Shown here: one piece after another, positions 14,638-22,758 of the stretch
Numbering within the stretch: the first letter of the stretch is position 1
How the letters are laid out: each line of letters opens with the position of its first letter
NCBI RefSeq assembly: GCF_018139625.1
Contig: NZ_JAGSOH010000047.1
Span: 1-50,301, forward strand
From: Actinospica acidithermotolerans
GTDB taxonomy: Bacteria > Actinomycetota > Actinomycetes > Streptomycetales > Catenulisporaceae
Direction: 5' to 3'
Length of the DNA: 50,301 nt
Program-made: the position numbers and the translations under genes
Notes under the pieces: model-generated
The model's database searches: none
What the model was told of the DNA's origin: nothing
Seen by the model: the letters and a program-made list of their open reading frames with translations, nothing else

Positions 14638-15092
14638 TACGACTCCCGCCGCAGGATCGAGGCGAGCAGTCCCATGCCGCCGACCATCGTCACCAGCAGC
14701 GGCGCGAACAGCGGCGGCCCCATCTCCATGTTGTAGCGGGTGTTGGACCAGCCGCCGGGCTTCTGGGAGATGCCGCGTGCGTGCAGGTACGTGCCCTGCA
14801 GCCCGTTGGCGATGATGGCGAGGGACGCGATCGGCAGCACGGTCTTCGCCATGCGCCGGCTCGCGAAACCCGCCGCCCCCGCCGCCGCACCGACGGGGCC
14901 GAGGGCGACCGGCACCCACATCATCTTGTTGCCGAAGCTCGCCGAGTCGTGCTCGAAGTAGATCTCGGCCGCGGTGACCAGCGAGCCGACGCCGGTCAGT
15001 GCGGACAGCGACCGCTCGAAGCGGCCGGTGCGCACGTCGCGCAGCATCCGGTCGATGCCGTGCACGATCTTGGGTTCGACCTTCTTCTTCAT
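14637..15092 (-). CDS. Integral membrane protein of the GMC operon
   Basis: A 151-residue protein with four membrane segments (about 27-45, 56-77, 83-101 and 125-145) and a basic amphipathic N-terminus (MKKKVEPKIVHGIDRMLRDV). A conserved-looking loop, GISQKPGGWSNTRYNMEMGP, precedes the last helix. I know no characterised relative. It lies between the ferritin-like gene and the GMC small subunit with near-zero spacing, so it is probably a membrane anchor or quinone-facing partner for the dehydrogenase. That role is inferred from position only. Confidence 0.7.
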   Translation of the reverse strand: MKKKVEPKIVHGIDRMLRDVRTGRFERSLSALTGVGSLVTAAEIYFEHDSASFGNKMMWVPVALGPVGAAAGAAGFASRRMAKTVLPIASLAIIANGLQGTYLHARGISQKPGGWSNTRYNMEMGPPLFAPLLVTMVGGMGLLASILRRES

Positions 15093-15098
15093 GGCGGA

Positions 15099-15632
15099 TC
15101 AGACCCCGAGCAGGTCCACGATGTCGTCCGCGTGCTCCTCCTCCTCGGCGAGGATCTTCTCCATCAGCCGGCGGGTGGTCGGATCGGCGTCGCCGATCCA
15201 GCGGATGATCTCCTGGTAGGACTCGATGACGATGCGCTCGGCGAGCAGGTTGTCGCGCAGCATCTGCTCGAGGTCGTTCGGCGCGGGCGCGGTGTAGTCG
15301 GTGTGCGCGCGTTCGGCCAGGGTCCCCGGGTCGAAGTCGGGGTCGCCGCCGAGCTGCGAGATCCGCTCGGCCGCCCACATCGCGTGCTGCAGCTCCTCGT
15401 GCGCGTGCTCGGTGAACTCGGCGGTGACCTGCGCGCGGTTGATGCCGCTGGCGGAGATCGCGTGCCGCATGTACCGGGTCCAGCACACGATCTCGGTGGC
15501 GAGCACGTCGTCGAGCACGTTGATGACCTTGTCCACGTCGATGCCGAGCCCCGGGGTGCGCGGGCCGTCGGCCATCTTCTGCTGCGCCTGCATGCGGATG
15601 CGCTCCACGTCGAGCACGAAGTCGTCACTCAT
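15099..15632 (-). CDS. Ferritin-like di-iron protein
   Basis: A 177-residue four-helix bundle of the bacterioferritin/ferritin-like type. Metal-ligand positions can be traced: E47 (LATEIVCWTRYMRH), E80 with H83 (EELQH), E132 (LLAERIVIESYQE) and E164 with H167 (EEEEHADD). The two ExxH patterns fit a di-iron site. Members store iron, detoxify peroxide or perform di-iron oxygen chemistry. The start at 15632 has GGAGG; the stop of the upstream enolase gene overlaps it. In an operon with a flavin oxidase-like enzyme, peroxide removal is a sensible role. Confidence 0.85.
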   Translation of the reverse strand: MSDDFVLDVERIRMQAQQKMADGPRTPGLGIDVDKVINVLDDVLATEIVCWTRYMRHAISASGINRAQVTAEFTEHAHEELQHAMWAAERISQLGGDPDFDPGTLAERAHTDYTAPAPNDLEQMLRDNLLAERIVIESYQEIIRWIGDADPTTRRLMEKILAEEEEHADDIVDLLGV

Positions 15633-16765
15633 CGGTATGCCTCCATCTCGGATAGGCGCGGGGTCAGGCCGTGGCCCGGTGCCTCCGCGCTGGGGGTGAT
15701 CGAGCCGCCCGTCGGATCGAGGGCGCCATCGAAGAACCTTGATTCGATGCGCACGTGGTCGTGGAACCATTCGAGGTGCCGCAGGTTCGGGGTCGCGGCG
15801 GCCACGTGCGCGTGCAGGTGCGGTGAGCAGTGCCCGGATATCTCGAGGTTGTGCGCCGCGGCGACGGCGGCCACGCGCTGCCACTCGGTGATCCCGCCGC
15901 AGCGCGAGGCGTCGGCCTGCAGGCAGTCCACGGCGCCGGCCGCGCACATCCGCTCGAAGTACGCCAGGTCGTAGCCGTACTCCCCCGCGGTGACGTCGGC
16001 GGGTATCGAGTCGCGCACGTCGCGCAGCCCGATGAGGTCGTCCGAGGAGACGGGCTCCTCGAACCAGCGGACGTCCTCCGAGGTCGCCAGCAGCATGACC
16101 CGGATCGCCTGCTTGCGCGTGTAGGCGCCGTTCGCGTCGACGTAGAGTTCCACGTCGGTCCCGATCCGGTTGCGCACCAGGCGGATCCGGGCAAGGTCGC
16201 GCTGCAGGTTGGTGCCCCAGGACTCGCCGATCTTGATCTTCACCCGCGGGATGTCCTGGTGCTCGACCCAGTTCAGCACCTGGTCGACGAGCTGGTTCTC
16301 GTCGTATGTGGTGAACCCGCCGCTGCCGTAGACCGGCACCGTCTCGCGCACCGCGCCGAGCAGCCGGTGCAGCGGCAGGCCGAGCAGTCGCGCCTTGAGG
16401 TCCCAGAGCGCGACGTCCACGGCCGAGATCGCGTAGCCGGCGACGCCGGGCCGGCCCATGTTGCGCACGGCCTTGACCATCGCGTCGAACGTGCCGGGCA
16501 CGTTCATCGGGTCGCTGCCGCGGACGATGCCGGCGAGCGCGTCCTCGACGATCCGCGCGCAGGCGGGGGCGCCGTACGTCCAGCCGGTGCCGGTCGTGCC
16601 ATCTGCGGCGGTGACCTGCACGAGCACCATCGTGGTGGAGCTCCAGGCGAGAGTGCCGTCGGCTTCCGGGAGCTCCGTCGGCACGTTGTACACCGTCGCG
16701 CGCACCGATTCGACGGCCGGAGCTCCGCTGGGCGCCGTGCCCAGGACAGGGGCCTGAAGGGTCAC
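15629..16765 (-). CDS. Enolase-superfamily enzyme, mandelate-racemase type
   Basis: A 378-residue TIM-barrel enzyme. The catalytic pieces are in order: KxK on strand 2 (K176, K178 in RVKIKIGES), metal ligands D210-x-N212 (YVDANG), E236 (WFEEP) and E262 (TAGEYGYD), and D285 and His residues toward the end (ISGHCSPHLHAH, H312-H318). This set fits proton abstraction from an acid sugar or its amide, i.e. a racemase, epimerase or dehydratase. GTG at 16765 follows GGGAGG. It overlaps the SDR gene upstream and the ferritin-like gene downstream. With an SDR and a sugar dehydrogenase, an aldonate pathway is likely; the exact substrate is open. Confidence 0.87.
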   Translation of the reverse strand: MTLQAPVLGTAPSGAPAVESVRATVYNVPTELPEADGTLAWSSTTMVLVQVTAADGTTGTGWTYGAPACARIVEDALAGIVRGSDPMNVPGTFDAMVKAVRNMGRPGVAGYAISAVDVALWDLKARLLGLPLHRLLGAVRETVPVYGSGGFTTYDENQLVDQVLNWVEHQDIPRVKIKIGESWGTNLQRDLARIRLVRNRIGTDVELYVDANGAYTRKQAIRVMLLATSEDVRWFEEPVSSDDLIGLRDVRDSIPADVTAGEYGYDLAYFERMCAAGAVDCLQADASRCGGITEWQRVAAVAAAHNLEISGHCSPHLHAHVAAATPNLRHLEWFHDHVRIESRFFDGALDPTGGSITPSAEAPGHGLTPRLSEMEAYR

Positions 16766-17790
16766 CGCGGCCGCCTCCCTGCTATGGCCAGCGCGGTGAG
16801 GGCGCAGACGCCTCCGGCCGCGGCGAGCAGGCCGTGATGCCGCGAGGCCCACGCCTGGACGCTGCGGTTCTTCGCGGTGTCGTCGAAGCTGCCGTGCGCG
16901 GTGTGGTCGTGGCCGTGCGCGTCGTCGACCGGCTGCCAGAGGTTCTCCTCCCCGCGCGGCCGCGGCCGGTCGGACTGCTGCGAGTTGTAGCCGGTCTTCG
17001 CGAGGTAGCGGTCCAGCACGGCGGGCATGACGGCGTTGGCCATCAGGGTCGCCACCGTGCTGCCCCCGACCCAGTACTCGCGGCGCCGCGGATGGCCGGC
17101 CGCGTGCACGATCGTCTTCGCCGCGATCTCCGGCTGGTAGATCGGCGGCACCGGCTGCGCGGCCTTGCCGAGGCGGGAGAGGACCCAGTCGAACTGCGGC
17201 GTGTTCACGGCGGGCAGCTGAACCATCGTCACCCGCACGTTGCTCTTGTCGTGCAGCAGTTCGCAGCGCAGCGACTCGTTGAAGCCCTGGATCGCGTGCT
17301 TGGCGCCGCAGTACGCGCTCTGCAGCGGGATGCCGCGGTAGGCGAGCGCGGAGCCGACCTGCACGATCGTGCCGCGGTCGCGCCGCGTCATCCGTTGGAG
17401 CGCGGCGCGGGTGCCGTAGACGTAGCCCAGGTAGCTGACCTCGGTCACCCGTTTGAACTCGGCGGGCTCGATCTCCAGGAAGGGCGCGAACACCGACGTG
17501 AAGGCGTCGTTCACCCACACGTCGATCGGGCCGAGCGCGGCCTCGACGTCGCGCACCACGTTCTCCGCCTGCTCGGGGTCGGCCATGTCGGCCTCGAAGG
17601 CTTTCGCCTGGCCGCCGAGCCGCTCGATCTCGGCGAGAGCGCCCTCGAGGCCGGACCGGCCGCGGGCGACGAGCGCCACGCGGGCGCCGCGTTCGGCGAA
17701 GGCCACCGCGGCGGCCCGGCCGACCCCGGCGCTCGCGCCGGTGACGACGACCACCTGGCCCGGCTGGATTCCGTGGTCACTGAACAGCAT
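16762..17790 (-). CDS. Membrane-anchored short-chain dehydrogenase (SDR)
   Basis: A 342-residue NAD(P)-dependent oxidoreductase. The nucleotide motif TGASAGVGRA is at residues 18-27, the structural Asn lies in VNDAFTS, and the active-site Ser and YCGAKHA (Tyr-x3-Lys) are near 150-170. The SDR core ends near 240. The extra 100 residues carry a histidine-rich stretch (DDAHGHDHTAHG) and a final hydrophobic segment (LLAAAGGVCALTALAIAG), probably a tail anchor. It is the first gene of the operon. A weak promoter-like element with -10 CGGCAA lies about 90 bases upstream. Confidence 0.87.
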   Translation of the reverse strand: MLFSDHGIQPGQVVVVTGASAGVGRAAAVAFAERGARVALVARGRSGLEGALAEIERLGGQAKAFEADMADPEQAENVVRDVEAALGPIDVWVNDAFTSVFAPFLEIEPAEFKRVTEVSYLGYVYGTRAALQRMTRRDRGTIVQVGSALAYRGIPLQSAYCGAKHAIQGFNESLRCELLHDKSNVRVTMVQLPAVNTPQFDWVLSRLGKAAQPVPPIYQPEIAAKTIVHAAGHPRRREYWVGGSTVATLMANAVMPAVLDRYLAKTGYNSQQSDRPRPRGEENLWQPVDDAHGHDHTAHGSFDDTAKNRSVQAWASRHHGLLAAAGGVCALTALAIAGRRPR

Positions 17791-17877
17791 GCGAGAAGCC
17801 CTTCGTCCTCGTCGTGAACGCCGACATGATCGCGATCGTGGCCGCCGAGGCGCGGCCGCGATCTTGTGCCACGCGGG

Positions 17878-17901
17878 TTGCCGGACCGCGGCGGGTCAAA
17901 C
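17878..17901 (-). promoter_or_regulatory. Weak SigB-type promoter candidate for the SDR/GMC operon
   Basis: Minus strand GTTT, 14 bases, CGGCAA (one mismatch at the first -10 base). It has the same form as the element at 8470-8495. Confidence 0.3.
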
Positions 17902-17949
17902 GCCGCGCGGCCCGGAAACTCGTCGGGGCGGCCCGCGGCCGAGCGGATG

Positions 17950-18597
17950 TCAGAGGGTCGCGCGCACGAGTGCGGCGGCGAGGTTGGGCAGCCGGGCGGG
18001 CTCGACGAGGGCGGCGAGCCGCTCCGGGTCGCGCGGCAGCCGATTGCGGGCGGCGCCGTCCAGCGTGCGCCGGTCGAAGCAGGGCCGCAACTCGGGCCAG
18101 ACCCCCTGCGCCTCCCGGCAGAAGATCGAGGCGCCGACCGGGCCGATCCGCCGGAACTCCTGAAGCAGCTCCCTGATCCGGCGCGGATCGCCGTCGGCCT
18201 CGGCGCGCAGCCGGCGCAGGTCGCCGTGCCAGCGCTCGACGAGCAGCCGGGCGTCCTCGCCGAGGGCGGTCGCGGTGCTCTCGTCGTAGCGCTTGTAGTG
18301 CGCCCGGCCGAGCGCGTCGACCACGTCCTGCCAGTCCGCGCCGGCCATCGCCTGCGGCGTGCGCCACCCGGCGGCGGACAGTTCGCGGGCCGCGGCGACG
18401 GCGATCGGCGTGCTGATCCGCACCGAGAGCAGCATCGTCAGCACGAGCAGCCGGAACAGCGGCGATGGCGTGTTCGCCAGCCGGATCCCGGCCTGGTGGG
18501 CGAAGGTCTCGCCGCACTCGCCCATCAGCTGCTCGGCCTTGCTCCTGGCCTCGGAGTCCGGGTCTTTGTTCCGTCGAGCTTCCTGTCGAGGTGCCAT
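17950..18597 (-). CDS. Endonuclease III-like (HhH-GPD) protein
   Basis: A 215-residue helical protein resembling the actinobacterial branch of HhH-GPD base-excision enzymes. After an N-terminal helix pair it has NTPSPLFRLLVLTMLLSVRI and ELSAAGWRTPQAM, then FRRIGPVGASIFCREAQGVW as a hairpin-like segment. Classical endonuclease III has a catalytic Lys and Asp and a 4Fe-4S cluster; I see no four-cysteine cluster here and the catalytic residues are not clear, so activity is uncertain. ATG at 18597 lies 9 bases after a GGGTAC -10 element, implying a leaderless mRNA. Confidence 0.65.
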   Translation of the reverse strand: MAPRQEARRNKDPDSEARSKAEQLMGECGETFAHQAGIRLANTPSPLFRLLVLTMLLSVRISTPIAVAAARELSAAGWRTPQAMAGADWQDVVDALGRAHYKRYDESTATALGEDARLLVERWHGDLRRLRAEADGDPRRIRELLQEFRRIGPVGASIFCREAQGVWPELRPCFDRRTLDGAARNRLPRDPERLAALVEPARLPNLAAALVRATL

Positions 18598-18606
18598 GGC
18601 CGCGCG

Positions 18607-18631
18607 GTACCCGGTTGCCCGGGCGTCATGC
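18607..18631 (-). promoter_or_regulatory. SigB/SigF-type promoter
   Basis: Minus strand GCAT, 15 bases, GGGTAC, ending 9 bases before the ATG at 18597. It overlaps the 3' end of the glucoamylase gene. Confidence 0.6.
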
Positions 18632-20404
18632 AGCCAGCCGGCGCGCCGTTTCCAGCAGGATCGCGTGCACGAAGGCCTGCGGCAGGTTGCCGCGCAGCTG
18701 ACGCTGCTCGACGTCGTACTCCTCGGCGAGCAGGCCGGGCGAGCCGCAGGCCGAGCGGCTCCGCTCGAACCAGCGGTTGGCGCGGATGAGATCGCCCTGC
18801 TGCTGGAGTGCCAGGCTGACCGCGAAGCCGCAGAGCAGGAAGGCGCCCTCGCCCTCGCCGAGCGGGAGGTCGTCGACGCGGAAGCGGTAGACGAACTCGT
18901 CCTGGCTCAGCCCGTCGAGCACGGCCTGCAGCGTGGCGCGGGTGCGCGGGTCGTCGGCGGGCAGCGCGCCGCGCACCGGGGGCAGCACGAGCGCGGCGTC
19001 GACGCGTTCGTCGTCGGGGGCGCGCTGCCAGCGGCCGGACGGGTGCAGGCACTCGGCGTCCGCCTCGGCGATGATCTTGTCGGCGAGCGCGCTCCAGTCC
19101 GCCGCCTTGCCGCGCGGCGCGTGGCGGCTGATCGCGCGCAGTCCGGCGGCGCAGGTGAGCCGGGACTGGGCCCAGCGGCGGTCGTCGAGCTCCCAGATGC
19201 CGGCGTCCGGGTCCCCGCGCCGCCGGAGGATGGCGTCCGCGGCGACCTCGGCCGCCCGCCAGTGCGGGCCGTCGAGCCGGTCGTGCCCGGCGGCCGCGGC
19301 GAACAGCAGCAGCGCCTCCCCGAACGCGTCCAGCTGGAACTGGTTCCCGGCCTGGTTGCCGATCACCGGCGGCGCGCCGGGATAGCCAGGCAGATCCAAG
19401 TGCCGTTCCGGCGGGATCGGGCCGCCGCGCACGGTGTACGCCGGGAGCAGCCGGGCACCGTCGTCCAGCAGCCGCTCGGCCACGAACGAGACCGCGGAGT
19501 CGAGCAGCGGGTCCGGCCCGAGCGCGGCGGCGGCCTGTCCGGCGAAGCACTGGTCCCGGATCCAGGCGAACCGGTAGTCGTAGTTGCGTCCCGCCTCGGC
19601 GCGCTCCGGAAGGCAGGTCGTCGCGGCGGCGACCATCGCACCGGTCCGGCTCGTCATCCCCCGCAGCACGGCGTACGCCTGCCGCGCATCGCCGTCGGCG
19701 ACGGTCCCGAAGGTGTCCGGCACTGTTTCGGCCCACGCGCGCTCCGTCGCGTGCCAGAGCGTGTCGGCGGACGGCGGAGCGCCGCGCAGCGGGTCCGTGG
19801 ACACCTCCAGCACGAGATCGTGGCAATCCCCGTCCTCCACCGAGACGTACGTCTCCAGACCGCCGCCGGCGGCTTGCGCGGCTTCGGGCGCACCGGACCA
19901 GCGCACGTACAGCGAGCCGCACCGAGCGGTCCATGTCCCGTCGTCGTGCCTTCGCAGCCGCGTGAGCCGGTGGTGGCCGTAGCCGGCGCGCGGATCGAGC
20001 AGCACGCGCATCCGGGTCGGCCCGTCCACCGCCTCGATCCTGCGCAGCACGATCGCCGTGGCCGGGTCGGCGGGCATGGCCAGCGCCTCCCGGCACTCGA
20101 CGATCTGCGAGCCGGTGACCCAGCGGTTGCGCCAGATCAGCCCGCCGGGCTCATAGTGGCCGCCCCAGACGAACAGCGGGTGGGTCGGAGTGACCGCGTA
20201 GATTCCGGGGCCGCCGAGCAACGCCGAGAACACGGCGTCGGAGTCCCACGCCGGGGCGCACATCCAGGCGTGCTCGCCGCGCGCTCCGACCACGACGCCG
20301 CGCTCCCCGTCGCCGAGCAGGGCATACTCGCGCAGCACGTGCGGAGGGTATTCGTCGGTGTGGTCGCCGCGCTTCACGTGAGCGGCGTGACCGGCGCGTG
20401 TCAT
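18626..20404 (-). CDS. Glycoside hydrolase family 15 (glucoamylase/trehalase-like)
   Basis: A 592-residue cytosolic GH15 enzyme. The N-terminal beta-sandwich ends near residue 240, followed by the (alpha/alpha)6 barrel. Family motifs: AGRNYDYRFAWIRDQC, VIGNQAGNQFQLDAFGEALL, IWELDDRRWAQSRL and, for the catalytic base, GEGAFLLCGF. Bacterial relatives hydrolyse alpha-glucans, maltose or trehalose. No signal peptide is present, so an intracellular storage sugar is the likely target. ATG at 20404 overlaps the stop of the RsbW-like gene (TGATG), so the two are co-transcribed; this links sugar turnover to a stress regulator. Starts further upstream are out of register with homology. Confidence 0.87.
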   Translation of the reverse strand: MTRAGHAAHVKRGDHTDEYPPHVLREYALLGDGERGVVVGARGEHAWMCAPAWDSDAVFSALLGGPGIYAVTPTHPLFVWGGHYEPGGLIWRNRWVTGSQIVECREALAMPADPATAIVLRRIEAVDGPTRMRVLLDPRAGYGHHRLTRLRRHDDGTWTARCGSLYVRWSGAPEAAQAAGGGLETYVSVEDGDCHDLVLEVSTDPLRGAPPSADTLWHATERAWAETVPDTFGTVADGDARQAYAVLRGMTSRTGAMVAAATTCLPERAEAGRNYDYRFAWIRDQCFAGQAAAALGPDPLLDSAVSFVAERLLDDGARLLPAYTVRGGPIPPERHLDLPGYPGAPPVIGNQAGNQFQLDAFGEALLLFAAAAGHDRLDGPHWRAAEVAADAILRRRGDPDAGIWELDDRRWAQSRLTCAAGLRAISRHAPRGKAADWSALADKIIAEADAECLHPSGRWQRAPDDERVDAALVLPPVRGALPADDPRTRATLQAVLDGLSQDEFVYRFRVDDLPLGEGEGAFLLCGFAVSLALQQQGDLIRANRWFERSRSACGSPGLLAEEYDVEQRQLRGNLPQAFVHAILLETARRLAA

Positions 20405-20787
20405 CAAGGCTCCAGGGGTTCGATGAAGGTGAGGGTGCCGATCCCGTCGGCCACTTCGGTGCCCACGCTCGCGGCGACGGCCTGCAGCATCTCCCAGCCG
20501 AGCTCGTCCTGCGCTGGCCACATCGCGGGGGCCGCTCCGCGCACGGTCACCAGCAGGTGGTCCGGGTAGCGGTCGTAGCAGAGGTAGAGCCGGCCGCCCG
20601 AGACCGCGGCGGGTTCCACGCTGCGGCCCGGCGCCGCCACCAGGAACGTGGTGCAGGCCTCGTCCACCGCGAGCCGCAGGTCAGCGACCTGCGGCAGCGG
20701 CAGCTGGAGCAGCGCGGCGACCTGCATGGCGGAGATCCGGGCGAGCGGCAGGTAGTCCTTGTCCGCCAGCACGGTCAGCTCGGCCAT
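20404..20787 (-). CDS. RsbW-like anti-sigma/HATPase protein, degenerate
   Basis: A 127-residue protein with the topology of RsbW-type anti-sigma kinases, paralogous to 45233-45679. The N-box helix reads DLRLAVDEACTTFLVA; the Asn that binds Mg-ATP in active kinases (EACTNA) is Thr here, and no DxGxG box is found, only DELGWEMLQA in the last helix region. ATP-dependent kinase activity is therefore doubtful, and it may act purely by binding. The start at 20787 is chosen because it aligns with the paralog and has GAAAGG upstream; an ATG at 20880 would add 31 Arg-rich residues. Co-transcribed with the glucoamylase. Confidence 0.72.
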   Translation of the reverse strand: MAELTVLADKDYLPLARISAMQVAALLQLPLPQVADLRLAVDEACTTFLVAAPGRSVEPAAVSGGRLYLCYDRYPDHLLVTVRGAAPAMWPAQDELGWEMLQAVAASVGTEVADGIGTLTFIEPLEP

Positions 20788-20921
20788 GCGCAGCCTTTCG
20801 CGGCCGTCGAGGGCCGAGGGCGCCGCGCCCCCGGCCCACGGCCGCGGCCGGCCCGCCGAGCTCCGTCTGCTGAATCTCATAAGGGCTTACCGATTCCGTC
20901 CTGATCACGTCACGCCCCGGC

Positions 20922-20946
20922 TAACCGCAGGCACGGTCGCTGAAAC
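20922..20946 (-). promoter_or_regulatory. Weak SigB-type promoter candidate
   Basis: Minus strand GTTT, 15 bases, CGGTTA (one mismatch in the -10). It is 135 bases upstream of the preferred start of the RsbW-like gene. Confidence 0.3.
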
Positions 20947-20964
20947 CCTTGGGATGCTTCCCGG

Positions 20965-21684
20965 ATGGCTGACATCAGGCGAAGCACGAATCCGGCGGTG
21001 CGGAGCGCGGCGCAGTGGCTGGCGCGGGTCAACGGGCGCCATCCGTGGAGCCACAACGAGCATTTCCACGGCTGGATCCTGCGCAACCTGCCCGCGCGCC
21101 GGCGGACGGCGCTCGACGTCGGCTGCGGGACCGGGGTGCTCGCCGGGAAGCTGGCTGCCCGGTTCGAGCGCGTCATCGGGATCGACGCTGACGCGGGCAT
21201 GGCCGCCGCGGCGGGCGAGCGCTTCGCCGGCGATCCGCGGGTGAGCATCGGGCGGCAGCGGTTCGACGCGTTCCCCGCCGGCACCGACGAGGGCGGCGAG
21301 GGCGGGATCGACCTGGTCACGATGGTGGCCGTGCTGCATCACCTCGACCTGGACGACGCGCTCGCCCGCGTCGCGCGGCTGCTCGCGCCCGGTGGTCGGC
21401 TGCTCGTCGTGGGCCTCGCCAAGGTGGACTCGAAGGCGGACTTCGCGGTGGACATCGCCTCGGCCGTGGCGAACCCGATCATGGGCATGATCAAGCATCC
21501 GCGACCGGTCCGGCCGGGCGAGGAGGCAGGCGAAACCTCGAGCCGGCCCCTCATGCCGGTCCGCGATCCGGCAGAGACGCTCGCCGAGATCGCCGCGGCG
21601 GCCGGAGCGCTCCTGCCGGGCGCGTCCGTCCGCCGCCGGCTGTTCTTCCGCTACTCGCTGCGGTGGGACAAGCCGGGAGGCTAG
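20965..21684 (+). CDS. Class I SAM-dependent methyltransferase
   Basis: A 239-residue methyltransferase. SAM-binding motif I is LDVGCGTGVLAGKLAARFER near residue 52, motif II is VIGIDADAGM, and motif IV/post is GGIDLVTMVAVLHHLDLDDA with LLAPGGRLLVVG. The C-terminal 80 residues vary among relatives and set substrate, which is unknown. Its final codon TAG (21682-21684) is supplied by the left terminal repeat of a short insertion element, so the original C-terminus may have been longer. No strong ribosome site is visible before the ATG. Confidence 0.83.
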   Translation: MADIRRSTNPAVRSAAQWLARVNGRHPWSHNEHFHGWILRNLPARRRTALDVGCGTGVLAGKLAARFERVIGIDADAGMAAAAGERFAGDPRVSIGRQRFDAFPAGTDEGGEGGIDLVTMVAVLHHLDLDDALARVARLLAPGGRLLVVGLAKVDSKADFAVDIASAVANPIMGMIKHPRPVRPGEEAGETSSRPLMPVRDPAETLAEIAAAAGALLPGASVRRRLFFRYSLRWDKPGG

Positions 21685-21847
21685 GGCGTGTTTTGAAACT
21701 ATCGCCGGGTCCGCGACGCCTGCCACGCACGCTCGCCGCGTTGCCGGATCGCCCACGTACGCCCAGTATGCGGACGACCCGGCGCCTTGCGAGCGCCCGC
21801 GTCAGACGCCGCGGCCTGATCCGACGCTAGTTTCAAAACACGCCCTA
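21682..21847. mobile_element. MITE-like element with 20-bp perfect terminal inverted repeats
   Basis: 166 bases bounded by TAGGGCGTGTTTTGAAACTA at 21682-21701 and its exact inverse at 21828-21847. TA at each outer end may be a duplicated target dinucleotide. The interior has no coding potential, and similar terminal sequences border actinobacterial insertion sequences, so this is probably a non-autonomous derivative. It lies between convergent genes and supplies both stop codons (TAG at each end). Confidence 0.7.
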
Positions 21848-22408
21848 ATCGATGCGCGGCGGGCCGATCAGGAACCGGCGCAACCGCGCCCAGAAGCCGT
21901 GTCGCGGCGCCTGCGGCTCGGGCTCCGCGGGCGACACCGAGTTACGTTGAGGGGGTTCGGCCAGCGCCAGCTCGACGGCGCGGTTCAGCTGGCGGCCGAG
22001 CCGGTTGATGTCCTCGATCGGGCAGGCGTCGATGAGCTTGGGCAGCAGTACCGCGTCCTGCCGCCGCACGTGGTCCTGGACGCCGACCACGAGGTGGCTG
22101 ACCAGGACGTCGTACTCGTCGCCGCTCTGCTCGGGCAGCCGCTCGATCGCGCGGATCGTGCGGGCGACGGCGTGCTGGCGCCTGCCCTGGTCGGCCACCT
22201 CCGACCAGCCGCCGGGGACGAAGTGGCGCAGGGCCGGATAGAGGAGGCGCTCCTCGGCGTCGGCATGGGCGAAGAACCGTTCGGCGAGCTCGCCGACGAG
22301 GGCGGTGCGCTCGCGGCCGGGCTCGAGTTCGTCGATCCGGGCGGCGAGGCAGTCGATTTCGGCGTGCTCGCGCGCGAGCTCGGTCGCGGCGTTGGTCTGA
22401 TCCGCCAT
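21845..22408 (-). CDS. Hemerythrin-domain protein (paralog group B)
   Basis: A 187-residue protein with a hemerythrin four-helix domain (about 8-150). Likely iron ligands lie in LAREHAEIDCL, FFAHADAEERLLYPAL, VSHLVVGVQDHVRRQD and the following helix. It is closely similar in layout to 31231-31689 and 41705-42313. The C-terminal 35 residues are proline-rich and end in an amphipathic FWARLRRFLIGPP. ATG at 22408 follows GGAGAGGACGGG; the longer frame is unlikely. The stop is within the MITE terminal repeat. A SigB-like promoter overlaps the end of the gene upstream. Confidence 0.82.
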   Translation of the reverse strand: MADQTNAATELAREHAEIDCLAARIDELEPGRERTALVGELAERFFAHADAEERLLYPALRHFVPGGWSEVADQGRRQHAVARTIRAIERLPEQSGDEYDVLVSHLVVGVQDHVRRQDAVLLPKLIDACPIEDINRLGRQLNRAVELALAEPPQRNSVSPAEPEPQAPRHGFWARLRRFLIGPPRID

Positions 22409-22485
22409 GGTCGGCACCCGTCCTCTCCGTTGCTTCGAAGCGCTCCTCCTTATTTTCACCCCAGTACACACTGGGCGAACCTCGG

Positions 22486-22510
22486 CTACCCGCGGCGGCT
22501 TCCGGCCTGC
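22486..22510 (-). promoter_or_regulatory. SigB/SigF-type promoter overlapping a stop codon
   Basis: Minus strand GCAG, 15 bases, GGGTAG; the TAG is also the stop codon of the DUF3618 gene. It drives the hemerythrin downstream. The -35 has one mismatch. Confidence 0.45.
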
Positions 22511-22758
22511 AGCGCGGCGCGCATCCGGCCCATCATCCGCCGGACGGATTCGCGCACGTCGCGCCAGCGGCGCTCGGCCGCGAGCCGGGCCCGGGCGCGC
22601 ACGTCGGTACGGGCCACCAGCGCGTCGACCGTCGCGGTGAGGCGCGTTCGGGTTTCGCGGATGTCGGCGGCGAGCTGCTCGGCGGTCCGGTCCGCGACCG
22701 GACCAGGCCGGCGGATCTCGATCGAGCCGCTGTGCACCTCGGGTGTCCTCGCGCTCAT
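22486..22758 (-). CDS. DUF3618 family protein
   Basis: A 90-residue protein with the DUF3618 core QLAADIRETRTRLTATVDAL at about 28-47, followed by a basic helix (RARARLAAERRWRDVRESVR) and no clear membrane helix; longer relatives carry one. It follows the holin-like gene with a 4-base overlap, a pairing common in actinobacteria where these small envelope proteins travel together. A strong GAGGAGG site precedes the ATG. Its molecular role is unknown. Confidence 0.78.
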   Translation of the reverse strand: MSARTPEVHSGSIEIRRPGPVADRTAEQLAADIRETRTRLTATVDALVARTDVRARARLAAERRWRDVRESVRRMMGRMRAALQAGSRRG

